Part shown: piece after piece, positions 17,168-26,327 of the stretch
How positions within the stretch are numbered: position 1 is the first letter of the stretch
Layout: each line of letters starts with the position of its first letter
DNA from: JBCDAP01 sp038747915
GTDB lineage: Bacteria; Planctomycetota; Phycisphaerae; Phycisphaerales; UBA1924
Length of the DNA: 64,000 bases
Direction: 5' to 3'
NCBI GenBank assembly: GCA_038747915.1
Contig: JBCDJJ010000007.1
Coordinates: 1 to 64,000 of the forward strand
Made by a program: the position numbers and the translations under genes
The notes under the pieces: generated by a model
Databases searched by the model: none
The model's input: the letters and a program-made list of their open reading frames with translations, nothing else
Told to the model about the DNA's origin: nothing

Positions 17168-18286
17168 TCACCACCGTTCGGCGTCGTTCTGGGGGCTGGC
17201 GCCCCAGCGTTCGGTCGAGACCCCGTTAATGGTGGTGCCGTTGTGGATCGGCGTGCGCACGAACTGGAGGAAATCATGCGGGAAGTTGAGCTTGGGCTTG
17301 GAGGCCTCGTCGAGGGTCTCGATGTGCTCATCGGTGAGGTCGACGGTGAGCGAGGCGAGGTTGGACTCGAGGTGCTCTATGGTGCGCGCGCCGATGATGA
17401 TGCTGGCCACGCCGGGTTTCGCGCGGAGCCACGCGAGTGCGACCTCGGCCATCGAGCGGCCGGTTTCACCCGAGACCGCCTCGAGGGCCGTCAGGATCTT
17501 CCATGTGCGGTCTTCCTTGAAGAGCGGGTTATCCTCCTTCATGCGGCCCTGCTCGGGCATCTGGTCTTTCTTGTACTTGCCCGAGAGCAGCCCGCCCTTG
17601 AGCGGTGACCAGGGCGTCACACCCATGCCGAGTTCCTGGGCCATCGGGATCAGCTCGCCCTCGACCGTGCGCTCGATCATCGAGTACTCGATCTGCAGCG
17701 CGATGAGCGGCGCCCAGCTGCGGAAGTGGGCGGTGGTCTGCGCCTGGGCGCACTTCCAGGCCGGCGTATCGGAGAAGCCGAGGTACCGCACCTTGCCCGA
17801 GGTCACGAGATCGTCGAGACCGCGCATGGTCTCTTCGATCGGCGTGTGCTGATCCCAGAAATGCATCCACAGCAGATCGATGTAGTCGGTGCGCATGCGC
17901 CGCAGCGATTGCTCGACGGACTCCATGAGCGCTTTCCGCGACGCACCACCGCCGTTGGGATCGCCGGGGTACATGTTGCCGAGCCACTTGGTGGCGATGA
18001 CCCACCGGTCGCGGAAGGGGAACTCGACGCCACGCTGGCCTTTGCCGGCCTTGCCGCGGAAGTAGGACCCGAGGATGACCTCGGATTCGCCCTTGTTGTA
18101 CATGTTGGCGGTGTCGATGAAGTTGCCGCCGAGCTCGTAGAAGCGGTCGAGCTGTTTGAACGAGTCGTCCATCTCGGCCCCGATGCCCCATTCAGTGCCG
18201 AAGGTCATGGCGCCGAGGCAAAGGGGCGAGACACGGAGGCCGGAGTTGCCGAGTGTGACGTAGTGATCGAGCTGTGTGGCGGGCAT
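17168..18286 (-). CDS. Aldo/keto reductase
   Basis: 372-residue NADPH-dependent reductase. The tetrad is D58 and Y63 (FIDTANMYNKGESE), K100 (WVIATKWLG) and H142 (DLLWMHFWD). The C-terminal SIIIGARTIEHLESNL is the nucleotide-phosphate binding segment. It belongs to the branch that contains many sugar or aryl-alcohol dehydrogenase-like proteins and is distinct from the YghZ-like gene at the start of the window. AAGGA at good spacing supports the ATG at 18286; longer in-frame starts lack one. The substrate is not predictable. Confidence 0.9.
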   Translation of the reverse strand: MPATQLDHYVTLGNSGLRVSPLCLGAMTFGTEWGIGAEMDDSFKQLDRFYELGGNFIDTANMYNKGESEVILGSYFRGKAGKGQRGVEFPFRDRWVIATKWLGNMYPGDPNGGGASRKALMESVEQSLRRMRTDYIDLLWMHFWDQHTPIEETMRGLDDLVTSGKVRYLGFSDTPAWKCAQAQTTAHFRSWAPLIALQIEYSMIERTVEGELIPMAQELGMGVTPWSPLKGGLLSGKYKKDQMPEQGRMKEDNPLFKEDRTWKILTALEAVSGETGRSMAEVALAWLRAKPGVASIIIGARTIEHLESNLASLTVDLTDEHIETLDEASKPKLNFPHDFLQFVRTPIHNGTTINGVSTERWGASPQNDAERW

Positions 18287-18429
18287 GGGGAGTCCTTGGG
18301 GAGGCGCGAAGGAACGAGACATGGGGGTACGAAGCAGGAGGCCGAAGGTAGCATGCCAGGGGGCCGACCTACAGCACGTGTGATGATCGAGGTGCATCGA
18401 TCCGCCCGACGACGCGGTAGTTCCACGTG

Positions 18430-18901
18430 ATGAGCGGCTACTGGGCGCTCTGGTCTCGGATCCGGCACCGCGGTCTGCCGTCGCGGATGCGGTGGCTCCG
18501 CCGCCACCGGGTATTCCTCTGGCTGCAGAACCAGTCTTCGCGGTGGCAGTGGGTACTGATCATGCCCGCGGTTGGTTTGCTTTTTTTACATAGGGTTCAA
18601 CCTGGTGTACCCGTTCCAGAGCTTGGGGACCAATGCCTGGAAGGCACGCGTCTTGCTCCCGGGGTTCGCGGCCCTCGGGATTCCAATCGGCATAGCGATC
18701 AGCTTTACGTGGCTCCGAAGCACGATCCCGCGCGGGTGGGTCAAGGTCGATCCAAGGTGCATGGCCCGACCGCCGATGTGCCCGGCGTGTGACTTCGATC
18801 TCGACGAGCTCGTGCCGGAAGACGACGGATGCACCGTTTGCCCCGAGTGCGGGACGGCATGGCGTGTGGGGGAGATGCCGCGCGAGCCCGTACCCTGGTG
18901 A
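18430..18901 (+). pseudogene. Zinc-ribbon membrane protein, frameshifted at a T-run
   Basis: Two overlapping frames join if one T is removed from the seven-T run at 18581-18587: AVGLL in the first frame continues as FYIGFNLVYPF in the second. The joined protein (~156 residues) has a basic head, two hydrophobic helices and a C-terminal zinc ribbon with two CxxC pairs (CPACDFDLDEL and CTVCPECGTAW). It is a tandem paralogue of the next gene, which shares the PEDDGCTVCPECG ending. A read error in the homopolymer is as likely as real decay. Confidence 0.65.
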
Positions 18902-18927
18902 CCGAGGCTGACACCGGGAGGGCTGAA

Positions 18928-19482
18928 GTGTTCCGTATCACAGTGCACGACGACCGTGAGGTCCCGCATCGCGTGCCGGTGCGGGCGTCGGATCTCCCTC
19001 GCGGCTTCGCTCCACTCCTGCGACGCGACGATCGCGGGCCCGATGCGGAGCTCGAACGCTACCGGCAGCACCGCGCCTGGGAAGTTGCTCGATCGCCGGG
19101 AGGCAGTCGAACGTTCGCGTTCCTGTTCTTGCTGTCGATCTGGGCGGCCTGCACGCTGCTCTTGCTCCCCGGCGTGCTCGAATCCGGGCGCATCGATGGT
19201 CGATCGCTCGTGCAGTTTGGTCCCGGGGCACTCTTCACAGGCCTGTTATGCCTCCAGATTCTCTACCTGCGACGGACGGACACGCCGGCCAAACGATCGC
19301 GGCGCGGCCGGCGGGCGAGGCCGTGGGACGCCTTCCGCGCCCGACCCTCTGCGTGCATCGCGTGCCGGTTCGACCTGCGGGGGCTGGAGCCTGAGGACGA
19401 TGGGTGCACGGTGTGCCCCGAGTGCGGGGCGGCGTGGCGTGTGGGCGAGGATCCAGACCCATGGTCGGATCACCGATCATGA
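18928..19482 (+). CDS. Zinc-ribbon membrane protein (paralogue of upstream gene)
   Basis: 184 residues: a polar head, two hydrophobic helices around residues 60-115 (FAFLFLLSIWAACTLLLLP and FGPGALFTGLLCLQILYL) and a C-terminal zinc ribbon with CIACRFDLRGL and CTVCPECGAAWRVGE. The last 30 residues closely match the gene just upstream, so the two arose by duplication. GTG at 18928 is chosen because GGGAGG precedes it at good spacing, 26 bases after the upstream stop. Zinc ribbons of this type bind protein or nucleic acid; no function is known. The stop is followed within 11 bases by a repeat A element. Confidence 0.7.
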   Translation: MFRITVHDDREVPHRVPVRASDLPRGFAPLLRRDDRGPDAELERYRQHRAWEVARSPGGSRTFAFLFLLSIWAACTLLLLPGVLESGRIDGRSLVQFGPGALFTGLLCLQILYLRRTDTPAKRSRRGRRARPWDAFRARPSACIACRFDLRGLEPEDDGCTVCPECGAAWRVGEDPDPWSDHRS

Positions 19483-19492
19483 ATACCTCGAA

Positions 19493-19603
19493 CACCTTGC
19501 GTCTTCGTGTTCCCGGATGCGTGATGGGAGCGTCCCCGCCCCCACGGCCGGACAACAGGCACCTTTGGGTGAATGTTCGTGGGAGCGAGACGCTCCCACC
19601 ACC
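19493..19603 (+). repeat. Stop-adjacent repeat A, copy 1
   Basis: About 110 bp beginning 10 bases after a stop codon. Order in the mRNA sense: CACCTTGCGTCTTCGTGTTC tail, hairpin (GGGAGCG...CGCCCCC, imperfect here), spacer, GGGTGAATGTTCGTG, hairpin GTGGGAGCG-AGA-CGCTCCCAC. Copies 2 and 3 are at 24492-24600 and 33175-33284 on the minus strand. Confidence 0.8.
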
Positions 19604-19641
19604 GGACCACAGAACTCGATGATGCACGATGCTCGAGTGGG

Positions 19642-20325
19642 CTACGCACGGTCGTCCAGCCTGCGCTCGATGCGGTGCAGCGTGTCGCGGATGTCGGCCA
19701 GGATAGCTGGTGTGCCGTCGAGAGCGTCGCCCACCGACCCCGCCGCCATGGGTGAGACCGGTGGTGACACCGCGGGAGGGGTCGACAAGGGCAGCGGGAC
19801 CTCCGCACTGCCGACCACCCGGTCGCGCTGCTCGATGACCTTCGCCCGGAACCGGCGCGACTCCTCGATCCCAACGAGCGTGACGAGCGCACCGCTGGTG
19901 CTCCCGCCGGACTGGCCAGCGGTCTCGACGCTCAGGGCTTCGAGCCGGAGCCAGCGCATGATGGGCCCCTGCTTCACGCCGAGATCGGTGATCTTGTCGA
20001 GCGGGATCGCTCGCTCCTCGCGAAACCACAGCCCGCGAGCGACCTCGAGCTTCCGCGGGCCGAGCTCACACCGAAGCTTCTGGAAGTAGCGCGTGTAGTA
20101 CCAATCGGCACAGAACCACATCACAACGGGTACGGACCAGAGGAGTAGGCTCAAGCCGAACATGATCGGCACCAAGAAAAGCCCGAAGATCCCAAAGATC
20201 AGACCCGAGCCGATGACCGCATTGGCGACGTAGTACTGCTTGGCGTTCTTACTGAATGTCGCGCGGGCGAGAGTGTGCTGATCGATGGAGCTGCCCGATT
20301 GATCATCGGAGACGGTCTGCGTCAC
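19642..20325 (-). CDS. Membrane protein with bacterial PH domain
   Basis: 227 residues. Two adjacent hydrophobic helices (about residues 33-75, FGIFGLFLVPIMFGLSLLLW and following) precede a bacterial pleckstrin-homology (bPH2/YdbS-like) domain, recognised by WYYTRYFQKLRCELGPRKLE and IPLDKITDLGVKQG. The last ~60 residues are a Pro/Ser linker and a short amphipathic helix (DIRDTLHRIERRLDDRA) that could form a coiled coil. Members of this family sit in the inner membrane; their role is poorly known. Convergent with the zinc-ribbon pair. Confidence 0.75.
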   Translation of the reverse strand: MTQTVSDDQSGSSIDQHTLARATFSKNAKQYYVANAVIGSGLIFGIFGLFLVPIMFGLSLLLWSVPVVMWFCADWYYTRYFQKLRCELGPRKLEVARGLWFREERAIPLDKITDLGVKQGPIMRWLRLEALSVETAGQSGGSTSGALVTLVGIEESRRFRAKVIEQRDRVVGSAEVPLPLSTPPAVSPPVSPMAAGSVGDALDGTPAILADIRDTLHRIERRLDDRA

Positions 20326-20459
20326 AGCATGGCTCCTCGTTCACCGACACACCCGGTCACGGTGCATCCGAGGAGTCATTCCGGTTTGCCTCAGGCGGGT
20401 TTCATCGTGCGCCGGACGAGCCGATCGACCTGCCCGGCTCGGGTTTCACCTCTTTGCAC

Positions 20460-21263
20460 CTATTCGCTTCGGCGGCGGCGGGTGCAGATCGCAGCGGCAC
20501 CAAAGGCCAGACCCACTGCAGCGCCCGGCGTCGGCACATACGAGAACGACACGATGTCGTGGTTGCCGAAGGCGCCGGCGGTCGAGGCGGTGAAGCCGAC
20601 GAAGGCCGAGTTGCTGCCGAGGATGGTGAGCAGTTCGAGGTCATCGACCGTCACGACGGGGGTGAGGAGGTCGTTGCCGTCGGGTGCGGCGAACACGGTG
20701 AGCGTGGTGCCGTCGTAGGTCACCCGGGCGTTCCAGAGTTCGCCGTTGTCGAACTGCTCGGTCACGCTCGCGGTTTCAACGGTCGTGAGGGGGCCACCGT
20801 CACTCACCACGATGCCGATGTGGTTCGAGTCGGGATCGGTCGGCGAGTTGAAGAACGTGTCGAACTCAATCACAAGCGACGGTCGGATACCGCTGTAGCC
20901 GATCCCGCTGCCCGAGCCACCGAGCGCATCGACGCCCTCGTTCTGCACCACGAACGCAAGACCGTCGGCCCCGACCTGGCCGGAAAGGTCTGAAATACCC
21001 CCAACATCAGTGATGCGGAAGGAGAACTCGGCCTGGAACGTGTTGATGCTCACCAGGCCCGACGCGAAGAACGAACCAGCGTTCGCATCCTCCGACGCCA
21101 GGCGGACCACATCGCCATCGATGCCGTTGTCGACGACCGATGACGCCCCCGACAGCGTGAGGCCGGTCGTATCGGAAAACCCCGGGTAGCTGAGCGTTGT
21201 CGCACTCGCTGCTGCACCGATCGATACAGCAACAGCCCCCGCGCACATGGACTGAAAAGACAT
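20460..21263 (-). CDS. L-type-lectin-like PEP-CTERM protein
   Basis: 267 residues. A signal peptide is followed by a concanavalin-like beta-sandwich: AEFSFRITD, DGLAFVVQNEG, GIGYSGI, LVIEFDTFFN and DSNHIGIVV are the classic legume-lectin-type blocks with the metal-site Asp and Asn. The tail is VPTPGAAVGLAFGAAAICTRRRR, the same class of sorting signal as the genes at 5425 and 10969. A secreted carbohydrate-binding role is inferred. GAGGAG precedes the ATG at 21263. On the minus strand upstream, TTGACG with a weak CAAGAT 17 bases later (around 21380-21410) may be its promoter. Confidence 0.8.
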   Translation of the reverse strand: MSFQSMCAGAVAVSIGAAASATTLSYPGFSDTTGLTLSGASSVVDNGIDGDVVRLASEDANAGSFFASGLVSINTFQAEFSFRITDVGGISDLSGQVGADGLAFVVQNEGVDALGGSGSGIGYSGIRPSLVIEFDTFFNSPTDPDSNHIGIVVSDGGPLTTVETASVTEQFDNGELWNARVTYDGTTLTVFAAPDGNDLLTPVVTVDDLELLTILGSNSAFVGFTASTAGAFGNHDIVSFSYVPTPGAAVGLAFGAAAICTRRRRSE

Positions 21264-21471
21264 CAGGTTGCTCCTCACCACCGGCCGGCTGTGCATTGCC
21301 GGTGTGATCGTGTTTCTTCCCGCCCAGCACTCGCTCGGGCGTTGACGGGCGTGAACCGCTCCGCCATTCGATCTTGCAGTAAGGGACCGGGCGCGTCAAG
21401 CGCCGCACTTCTTTCGATTGTGCCTTGGCGAAACGGTCGCTTGGTGGCTCTTTCGGGCCTGGCGGGCGTGC

Positions 21472-24279
21472 TCAGGCGCGCGGCTCGGAGGTCGCCCGGG
21501 CGCTCTCGGCCAACGCTCGCAGCGCGTCGAACGCCTCGAGCGGTGTCATCGACTCGATCTTGAGTTCGCGGAGCCCTGCGACCGCCGGGTGATCGTCAGG
21601 GGCAGCGAAGAGCGGGAGCTGCGCGATCGCCGAGGAGGGCGCGGCGGGGAGGGGTGCGCCGTCGACGATGCGCTCGGTCTCGGCGTGCGACACCGAGAGA
21701 TTGGCGAGCAGCTCGCGCGCGCGCGCGATGACAGGGTCGGGCACACCGGCGAGGCGGGCGACCTGCACGCCGAAGCTGCCCGGCGCGGCGCCGGGCGTGA
21801 TGCGGTGGAGGAAGATGATCTGGTCGTTGAACTCGCGCGCCTCGGCGTGGAGGTTGGCGATGCGCCCGGCGTGGCGCTCGGCCAGCGTGGTGAGCTCGTG
21901 GTAGTGCGTCGCGAAGAGGGTGCGCGGCGCGGGGTGGTCGACACTCTCGGTCTTCACACCAACGCCGGCGAGCTGCTCGACGATCGACCAGGCGAGGCTC
22001 AGCCCGTCGAGCGTGCTGGTGCCGCGGCCGATCTCATCGAGGATCACGAGCGACTGGTTGGTTGCGTGGTGCAGGATGTTCGCGGTCTCGACCATCTCGA
22101 CCATGAAGGTGGACTGGCCACGGTGCAGCGCATCGTCGGCGCCGATACGGGTGAAGAGGCGATCGGTGAGGCCGATGGTCGCAGTGTCCGCCGGCACGAA
22201 GGAGCCGGCGTGGGCCAGCAGAGCCGCGAGGGCGACCGAACGGATGTACGTCGACTTGCCGGCCATGTTGGGGCCGGTGATGAGCGAGAGCGATGGATGA
22301 TCGGGCGACCCGTGCGCCGTGCCGAGCGCACAGTCGTTCCCGACGCATTCATTACCGAGTACCTCTTCCAGCACCGCGTGCCTGAGGTTCCCGAGCGAGA
22401 GCACCGGTGTCTCGACCATCTCCGGGCGGGCCCACCCTTTCCACACCGCCCGCTCGGCGAAGCAGCGCACCACATCGAGCTCGGCGACGCACGCGGCGTA
22501 CCGGGCGGCTTCCGCGGCCCGTGCGCGCACGGCGGCGCACAGCTCGGCGAACAGCACCTGTTCACGCGCGATCGCGCGATCGGCAGCGCCCAGCACCTTG
22601 TCCTCGTATGCCTTGAGCTCGGGGGTGATGTACCGCTCGGCGTTCTTGAGTGTCTGCTTGCGGGTGAACACGTCGGGTGCGCGCCGGGCCTGGGCGCTCG
22701 GCAGCTCGATGTAGTAGCCGAACACCTTGTTGAAGCCGACCTTGAGCGAGGGCAGATCGAACCGTTCGATGAGCTCGCCCTGGTACCGGGCGAGCCACTC
22801 GCCGGCGTCTCGCTGAAGCGTTCGGGCCTCGTCGAGTTCGGCGTCGACCCCGTCGCGGATGAGCCCGCCGTCGCGGAGGTGCGCCGGCGGGTCGTCGACG
22901 CACCGGTCGGCGATGTCTCGGGCGATGGGCTGAAGGGCATCCACCACGGACACGAGCCGAGCATGATGGGCTGCAAGTGCCGGGGCACCGTCGAGCAACG
23001 CTGTGATGGCTTCGGCGCGCGAGAGGGAGCCGCCGAGACCGACGAGGTCGCGCGGCGAGGCCCGGTTCAGCGCAACGCGGGCGGCGATGCGGGGCACATC
23101 CTGCACGCCCGCGAGCTGCTCGGCGAGCTCGGACGCGAGCCGACGGTCGCTCACGAAGGCGGCGACGCACGCGTGGCGCGCACGGACGGCGTCGAGATCG
23201 GCGAGCGGGCGACAGAGCCAGTCGCGGAGTAACCGCCGGCCCATCGCGGTCTTACAGGACGACTGGCGGGTCGCGAACAGGCCCGCGAGCGAGCCATCGG
23301 CGTGCTCGGTGCGCGCGCCGTGCGATGGTGCATCGCCGCGGATCGTCCGCTCGATCTCGAGCGCGCGGATGGATGCTGCGTCGATCCGCATGAAGCCGGC
23401 TTCGGTCTCGCGCGCGGGCGGCGCGAGGTGCGCGAGCGTGCGGTCGCCGATGTGGTGTCGGAAGCGCTCGCGAGAGGATTCATCGAGGGCATCCTCCTCG
23501 TGCATCGCCTGGGTTTCGCGGAGGTAGCGGAGCACAGCGCCCGCTGCGGGAAGGGCCGGGTCGGCCTCATCGAGACCGAAACCAGCGAGGGAGACGACGG
23601 CGTAGTGCTCGCGGAGCAGTTCGAGCGACTCAGCAGCACGAAACTGCCACGCCGGGCGCGGTGTGAGGGCGATGCCGAGCGGTGCAGCAAGAGCATCCAG
23701 CCGTGGCGGGCGCTCGCCCGTCGCGGTCTCGGCGTAGATCAACTCCTGTGCGCCGCGGCGGAGCAGCTCGTCGGGCGCATCGTCCGCGGCGCAATCGCTC
23801 AGCGAGAACGCGCCCGTCGAGACCTCGACGAAGGCCAGCGCCACACGGGACGACGAGCCGTTGCCCGCTTCGAGAAAAGCGATGGCCGCGAGCGTGTTCG
23901 CCCGCCCTTCGTCGAGCAGCGCATCCTCGACGAGCGTCCCCGGCGTTAGTACGCGAGTCACAGCCCGCTCGACCACGCCCTTCGCCTCCGAGGGATCCTG
24001 GATCTGGTCCACCACCGCGACGGTGACACCCGCATCGATCAGCCGCTTGATGTAGCTCTCGACCGAGTGGTACGGCACGCCGGCCATCGGGAGGCCGGAG
24101 GTGCGCTCGGTGAGCGTGATGCCGAGCGTGCGGTGGGCGACGAGCGCATCGTCGTCGAAGCACTCGTAGAAGTCGCCCATGCGGAAGAGGAGAAGGGCGT
24201 CCGGGTGGCGCGCCTTGAACGCCGCGTGCTGCCGCATGGCGGGGGTGTCGCGCGGATCTTTTCCTGCAGCGGGGGGCAT
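21472..24279 (-). CDS. mutS: DNA mismatch repair protein MutS
   Basis: 935 residues, full length. The N-terminal mismatch-recognition Phe-x-Glu is in FRMGDFYECF. The ATPase domain has Walker A TGPNMAGKSTYIRS, Walker B ILDEIGRGTSTLDG and the FATHYHELT block. It binds mispaired bases as a dimer and recruits MutL, which is not in this window. The start MPPAAGKDPRDTPAMRQH is chosen because the conserved MRQ-hAxFKARHPD lead-in follows; the frame is open further upstream but without a similar character. Confidence 0.95.
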   Translation of the reverse strand: MPPAAGKDPRDTPAMRQHAAFKARHPDALLLFRMGDFYECFDDDALVAHRTLGITLTERTSGLPMAGVPYHSVESYIKRLIDAGVTVAVVDQIQDPSEAKGVVERAVTRVLTPGTLVEDALLDEGRANTLAAIAFLEAGNGSSSRVALAFVEVSTGAFSLSDCAADDAPDELLRRGAQELIYAETATGERPPRLDALAAPLGIALTPRPAWQFRAAESLELLREHYAVVSLAGFGLDEADPALPAAGAVLRYLRETQAMHEEDALDESSRERFRHHIGDRTLAHLAPPARETEAGFMRIDAASIRALEIERTIRGDAPSHGARTEHADGSLAGLFATRQSSCKTAMGRRLLRDWLCRPLADLDAVRARHACVAAFVSDRRLASELAEQLAGVQDVPRIAARVALNRASPRDLVGLGGSLSRAEAITALLDGAPALAAHHARLVSVVDALQPIARDIADRCVDDPPAHLRDGGLIRDGVDAELDEARTLQRDAGEWLARYQGELIERFDLPSLKVGFNKVFGYYIELPSAQARRAPDVFTRKQTLKNAERYITPELKAYEDKVLGAADRAIAREQVLFAELCAAVRARAAEAARYAACVAELDVVRCFAERAVWKGWARPEMVETPVLSLGNLRHAVLEEVLGNECVGNDCALGTAHGSPDHPSLSLITGPNMAGKSTYIRSVALAALLAHAGSFVPADTATIGLTDRLFTRIGADDALHRGQSTFMVEMVETANILHHATNQSLVILDEIGRGTSTLDGLSLAWSIVEQLAGVGVKTESVDHPAPRTLFATHYHELTTLAERHAGRIANLHAEAREFNDQIIFLHRITPGAAPGSFGVQVARLAGVPDPVIARARELLANLSVSHAETERIVDGAPLPAAPSSAIAQLPLFAAPDDHPAVAGLRELKIESMTPLEAFDALRALAESARATSEPRA

Positions 24280-24491
24280 GGTGCGAGGATACCCGGGTGA
24301 TCTGCCTGACCACGCACGCAAAGGCGTGCGCCTGAACACACCCACATGTAATTGGCGGAGCGGGCATCCTGCCCATCTCGCCATCGACCACCTTCTTCAC
24401 GACAGCCCGGACGGCCGCCCCACCAATGGCCCGACCGCGCTCGGACGGCGACTCGGGATCATCTCGGATCATTGAGCGCCGTGGCCCGGTT

Positions 24492-24600
24492 GTGGGAGCG
24501 TCCCGCTCCCACGAACATTCGCCCACAGGGTGCCTGTCAGCCGGCCGTAGGAGCGAGACGCTCCCACCACCGCATCCACAGACCATGAATACGCAAGGTG
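24492..24600 (-). repeat. Stop-adjacent repeat A, copy 2
   Basis: Starts two bases after the TAA stop of the flotillin-like gene. In the mRNA sense it carries the CACCTTGCGT tail, a GGATGCGGTGG block, hairpin GGGAGCGTCTCGCTCC, spacer, GGGCGAATGTTCGTG and hairpin GTGGGAGCGGGACGCTCCCAC. Same orientation to its gene as copies 1 and 3. Confidence 0.8.
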
Positions 24601-24602
24601 CC

Positions 24603-26285
24603 TTAGGCCTCCGTCGTGTCAGCGACCGTCTTGGCATCGACCGGCTTCGCATCGACGATGGAGTGTGAGCCGTTGCGACTGGCGGCTTCAGCGGTCGGGT
24701 CGAGCTTGCCGAAGGCGGCGGGCAGATCGATGCCGGCCTGGTCGGCGAGCTCGTGGATCTGCGGCAGGCTCCCGATCAGGCCAGCGAGGAAGTCCGCTGT
24801 GGCACCGCGGGTGCCCGGCCGGTCGCCCGATGCACCACCGGCGCCCGAGTCCCAGACCGTGATCTTGTCGATCTTGAGGTTCTGGATCGCTTTGACCTGC
24901 TGCGCAACGAGTTCGGGCAATTGCTCGATAAGGAGCAGCGTCGGGGCCACCTGCGGGTTGTCGGCGGCCGCCTCCATGAGCTGGCGGTAGCCCTCGGCCT
25001 TGGCCTCGAGCACTTTCTGCGTGCCCTCGGCCTCGGCCATGTACTTGGCGAGCACCGCGTCGGCTTCGCCCTTCGCCTCGCGGCGCTGCTTCTCGGCCTC
25101 GGCCTCCGCAGCGATCTCGATCTTCTGCTTCTCGATCTCTTGCGGGGCGAGCACTTCCTTGGCGAGCCGGGCGAGCTCCTGCTCGCGCTCGGCACGCAGC
25201 GCCGCCTCGCGAGCCTCCGCCTGGGCGACCTCGGCCCGGCGGCGGGCCTCCGCCTCGACCTCGCGGAGCTTGGCGGTCGAGTCGGCGATCTCGGCGCGGC
25301 TCGTGTTCTCGCCCTCGACCGCGGTGGCCTCGGCCGCAGCGACCTGCACGCGCTGCTGCTGCTCGGCCCGCTTCTGGGCCGCGACGGTCTCGGCCTCGCG
25401 CTCGGCGGTGGCGATCTCCTGGTCGCGGCGTGACTCGACCTCGCCCGTCACCGCGTCGGCCTCCAGGCGGGCGACCGCGACACGCTGCGACTGCTCGGCC
25501 TTCTTCTCGCCCTCGGCCGCGGTGGCGGCCTCGCGGGCAACGTTCACCGTCCGCTCGCGGTTGGCGATCGCTTCGCCGGTCTCACCATCGCGAACCTGCT
25601 CGGCGACCTCGACCTTGGCGCGGTTGATCGCTTCGGCCGCGGCCCGCTGACCGATGGCCTGGATGTAGCCCGACTCGTCGGTGATGTCGCGGATGTTCAC
25701 GTTGATCAGCTCGAGGCCGATCTTGTTGACCTCCTGGGCCACGTTCTCGTTGATCAGACCCATGAACTTCTCGCGGTCCTTGTTGATCTCCTCGATCGAC
25801 AGGGTCGCGATGACGAGGCGCAGCTGACCCAGGATGATGTCCTGGGCTTGCTCGCGGATCTGCTGCGTCGAGAGCATCAGCAGGCGCTCGGCCGCGTTGT
25901 TCATCAGAACCTCGTCGGTCGACACACCGACCGTGAAGGTCGCGGGTACGTTCACGCGGATGTTGTTGAGCGAGAGAGCGCCTTCGAGCGGGATGTCGAT
26001 GACGATCGGCTCGAGCGAGAGGTAGGCGTAGGACTGGATCACGGGCCACACGACGCGCCCACCGCCGTGGTAGCACCGGCTGGCGGCCTGGCCGCCGGTC
26101 TTGCCGTAGACCACGAGGATGCGGTTCGACGGGCACCGCTTGTAGAGCGTGGCCACGATCGACAGCACGAGGAGGAGCAGGAGCGCTCCCGCGAACACGA
26201 TGCCGAGCACCCAGATGGGGTTCCCATCCGACTGGGCAAGCGTTGGGATGATCGCCATCACGACGGACGTCTCTGGAATCATCAT
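24603..26285 (-). CDS. Flotillin-like SPFH-domain membrane scaffold
   Basis: 560 residues. One N-terminal membrane helix (about 23-48, IWVLGIVFAGALLLLLVLSI), an SPFH/band-7 domain (~55-230; LINVNIRDITDESGYIQAIG), a long Ala/Glu/Arg coiled coil (~230-430) and a C-terminal flotillin tail with PTLLLIEQLPELVAQQ. Flotillins organise ordered membrane patches and act with NfeD partners; the gene just upstream encodes such a partner. GAGGAG precedes the ATG. An MMIPET start is used; it falls at tandem ATGs. Confidence 0.9.
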   Translation of the reverse strand: MMIPETSVVMAIIPTLAQSDGNPIWVLGIVFAGALLLLLVLSIVATLYKRCPSNRILVVYGKTGGQAASRCYHGGGRVVWPVIQSYAYLSLEPIVIDIPLEGALSLNNIRVNVPATFTVGVSTDEVLMNNAAERLLMLSTQQIREQAQDIILGQLRLVIATLSIEEINKDREKFMGLINENVAQEVNKIGLELINVNIRDITDESGYIQAIGQRAAAEAINRAKVEVAEQVRDGETGEAIANRERTVNVAREAATAAEGEKKAEQSQRVAVARLEADAVTGEVESRRDQEIATAEREAETVAAQKRAEQQQRVQVAAAEATAVEGENTSRAEIADSTAKLREVEAEARRRAEVAQAEAREAALRAEREQELARLAKEVLAPQEIEKQKIEIAAEAEAEKQRREAKGEADAVLAKYMAEAEGTQKVLEAKAEGYRQLMEAAADNPQVAPTLLLIEQLPELVAQQVKAIQNLKIDKITVWDSGAGGASGDRPGTRGATADFLAGLIGSLPQIHELADQAGIDLPAAFGKLDPTAEAASRNGSHSIVDAKPVDAKTVADTTEA

Positions 26286-26327
26286 GATCTCTCCTCTCGG
26301 TGAGGCGGCATCCGCAGCCGCGCAGGA

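Noticed and set aside
21418..23232. 604-codon plus-strand frame opposite mutS
   Set aside because: Mirror of mutS codons; low-complexity Arg/Gly/Glu composition.
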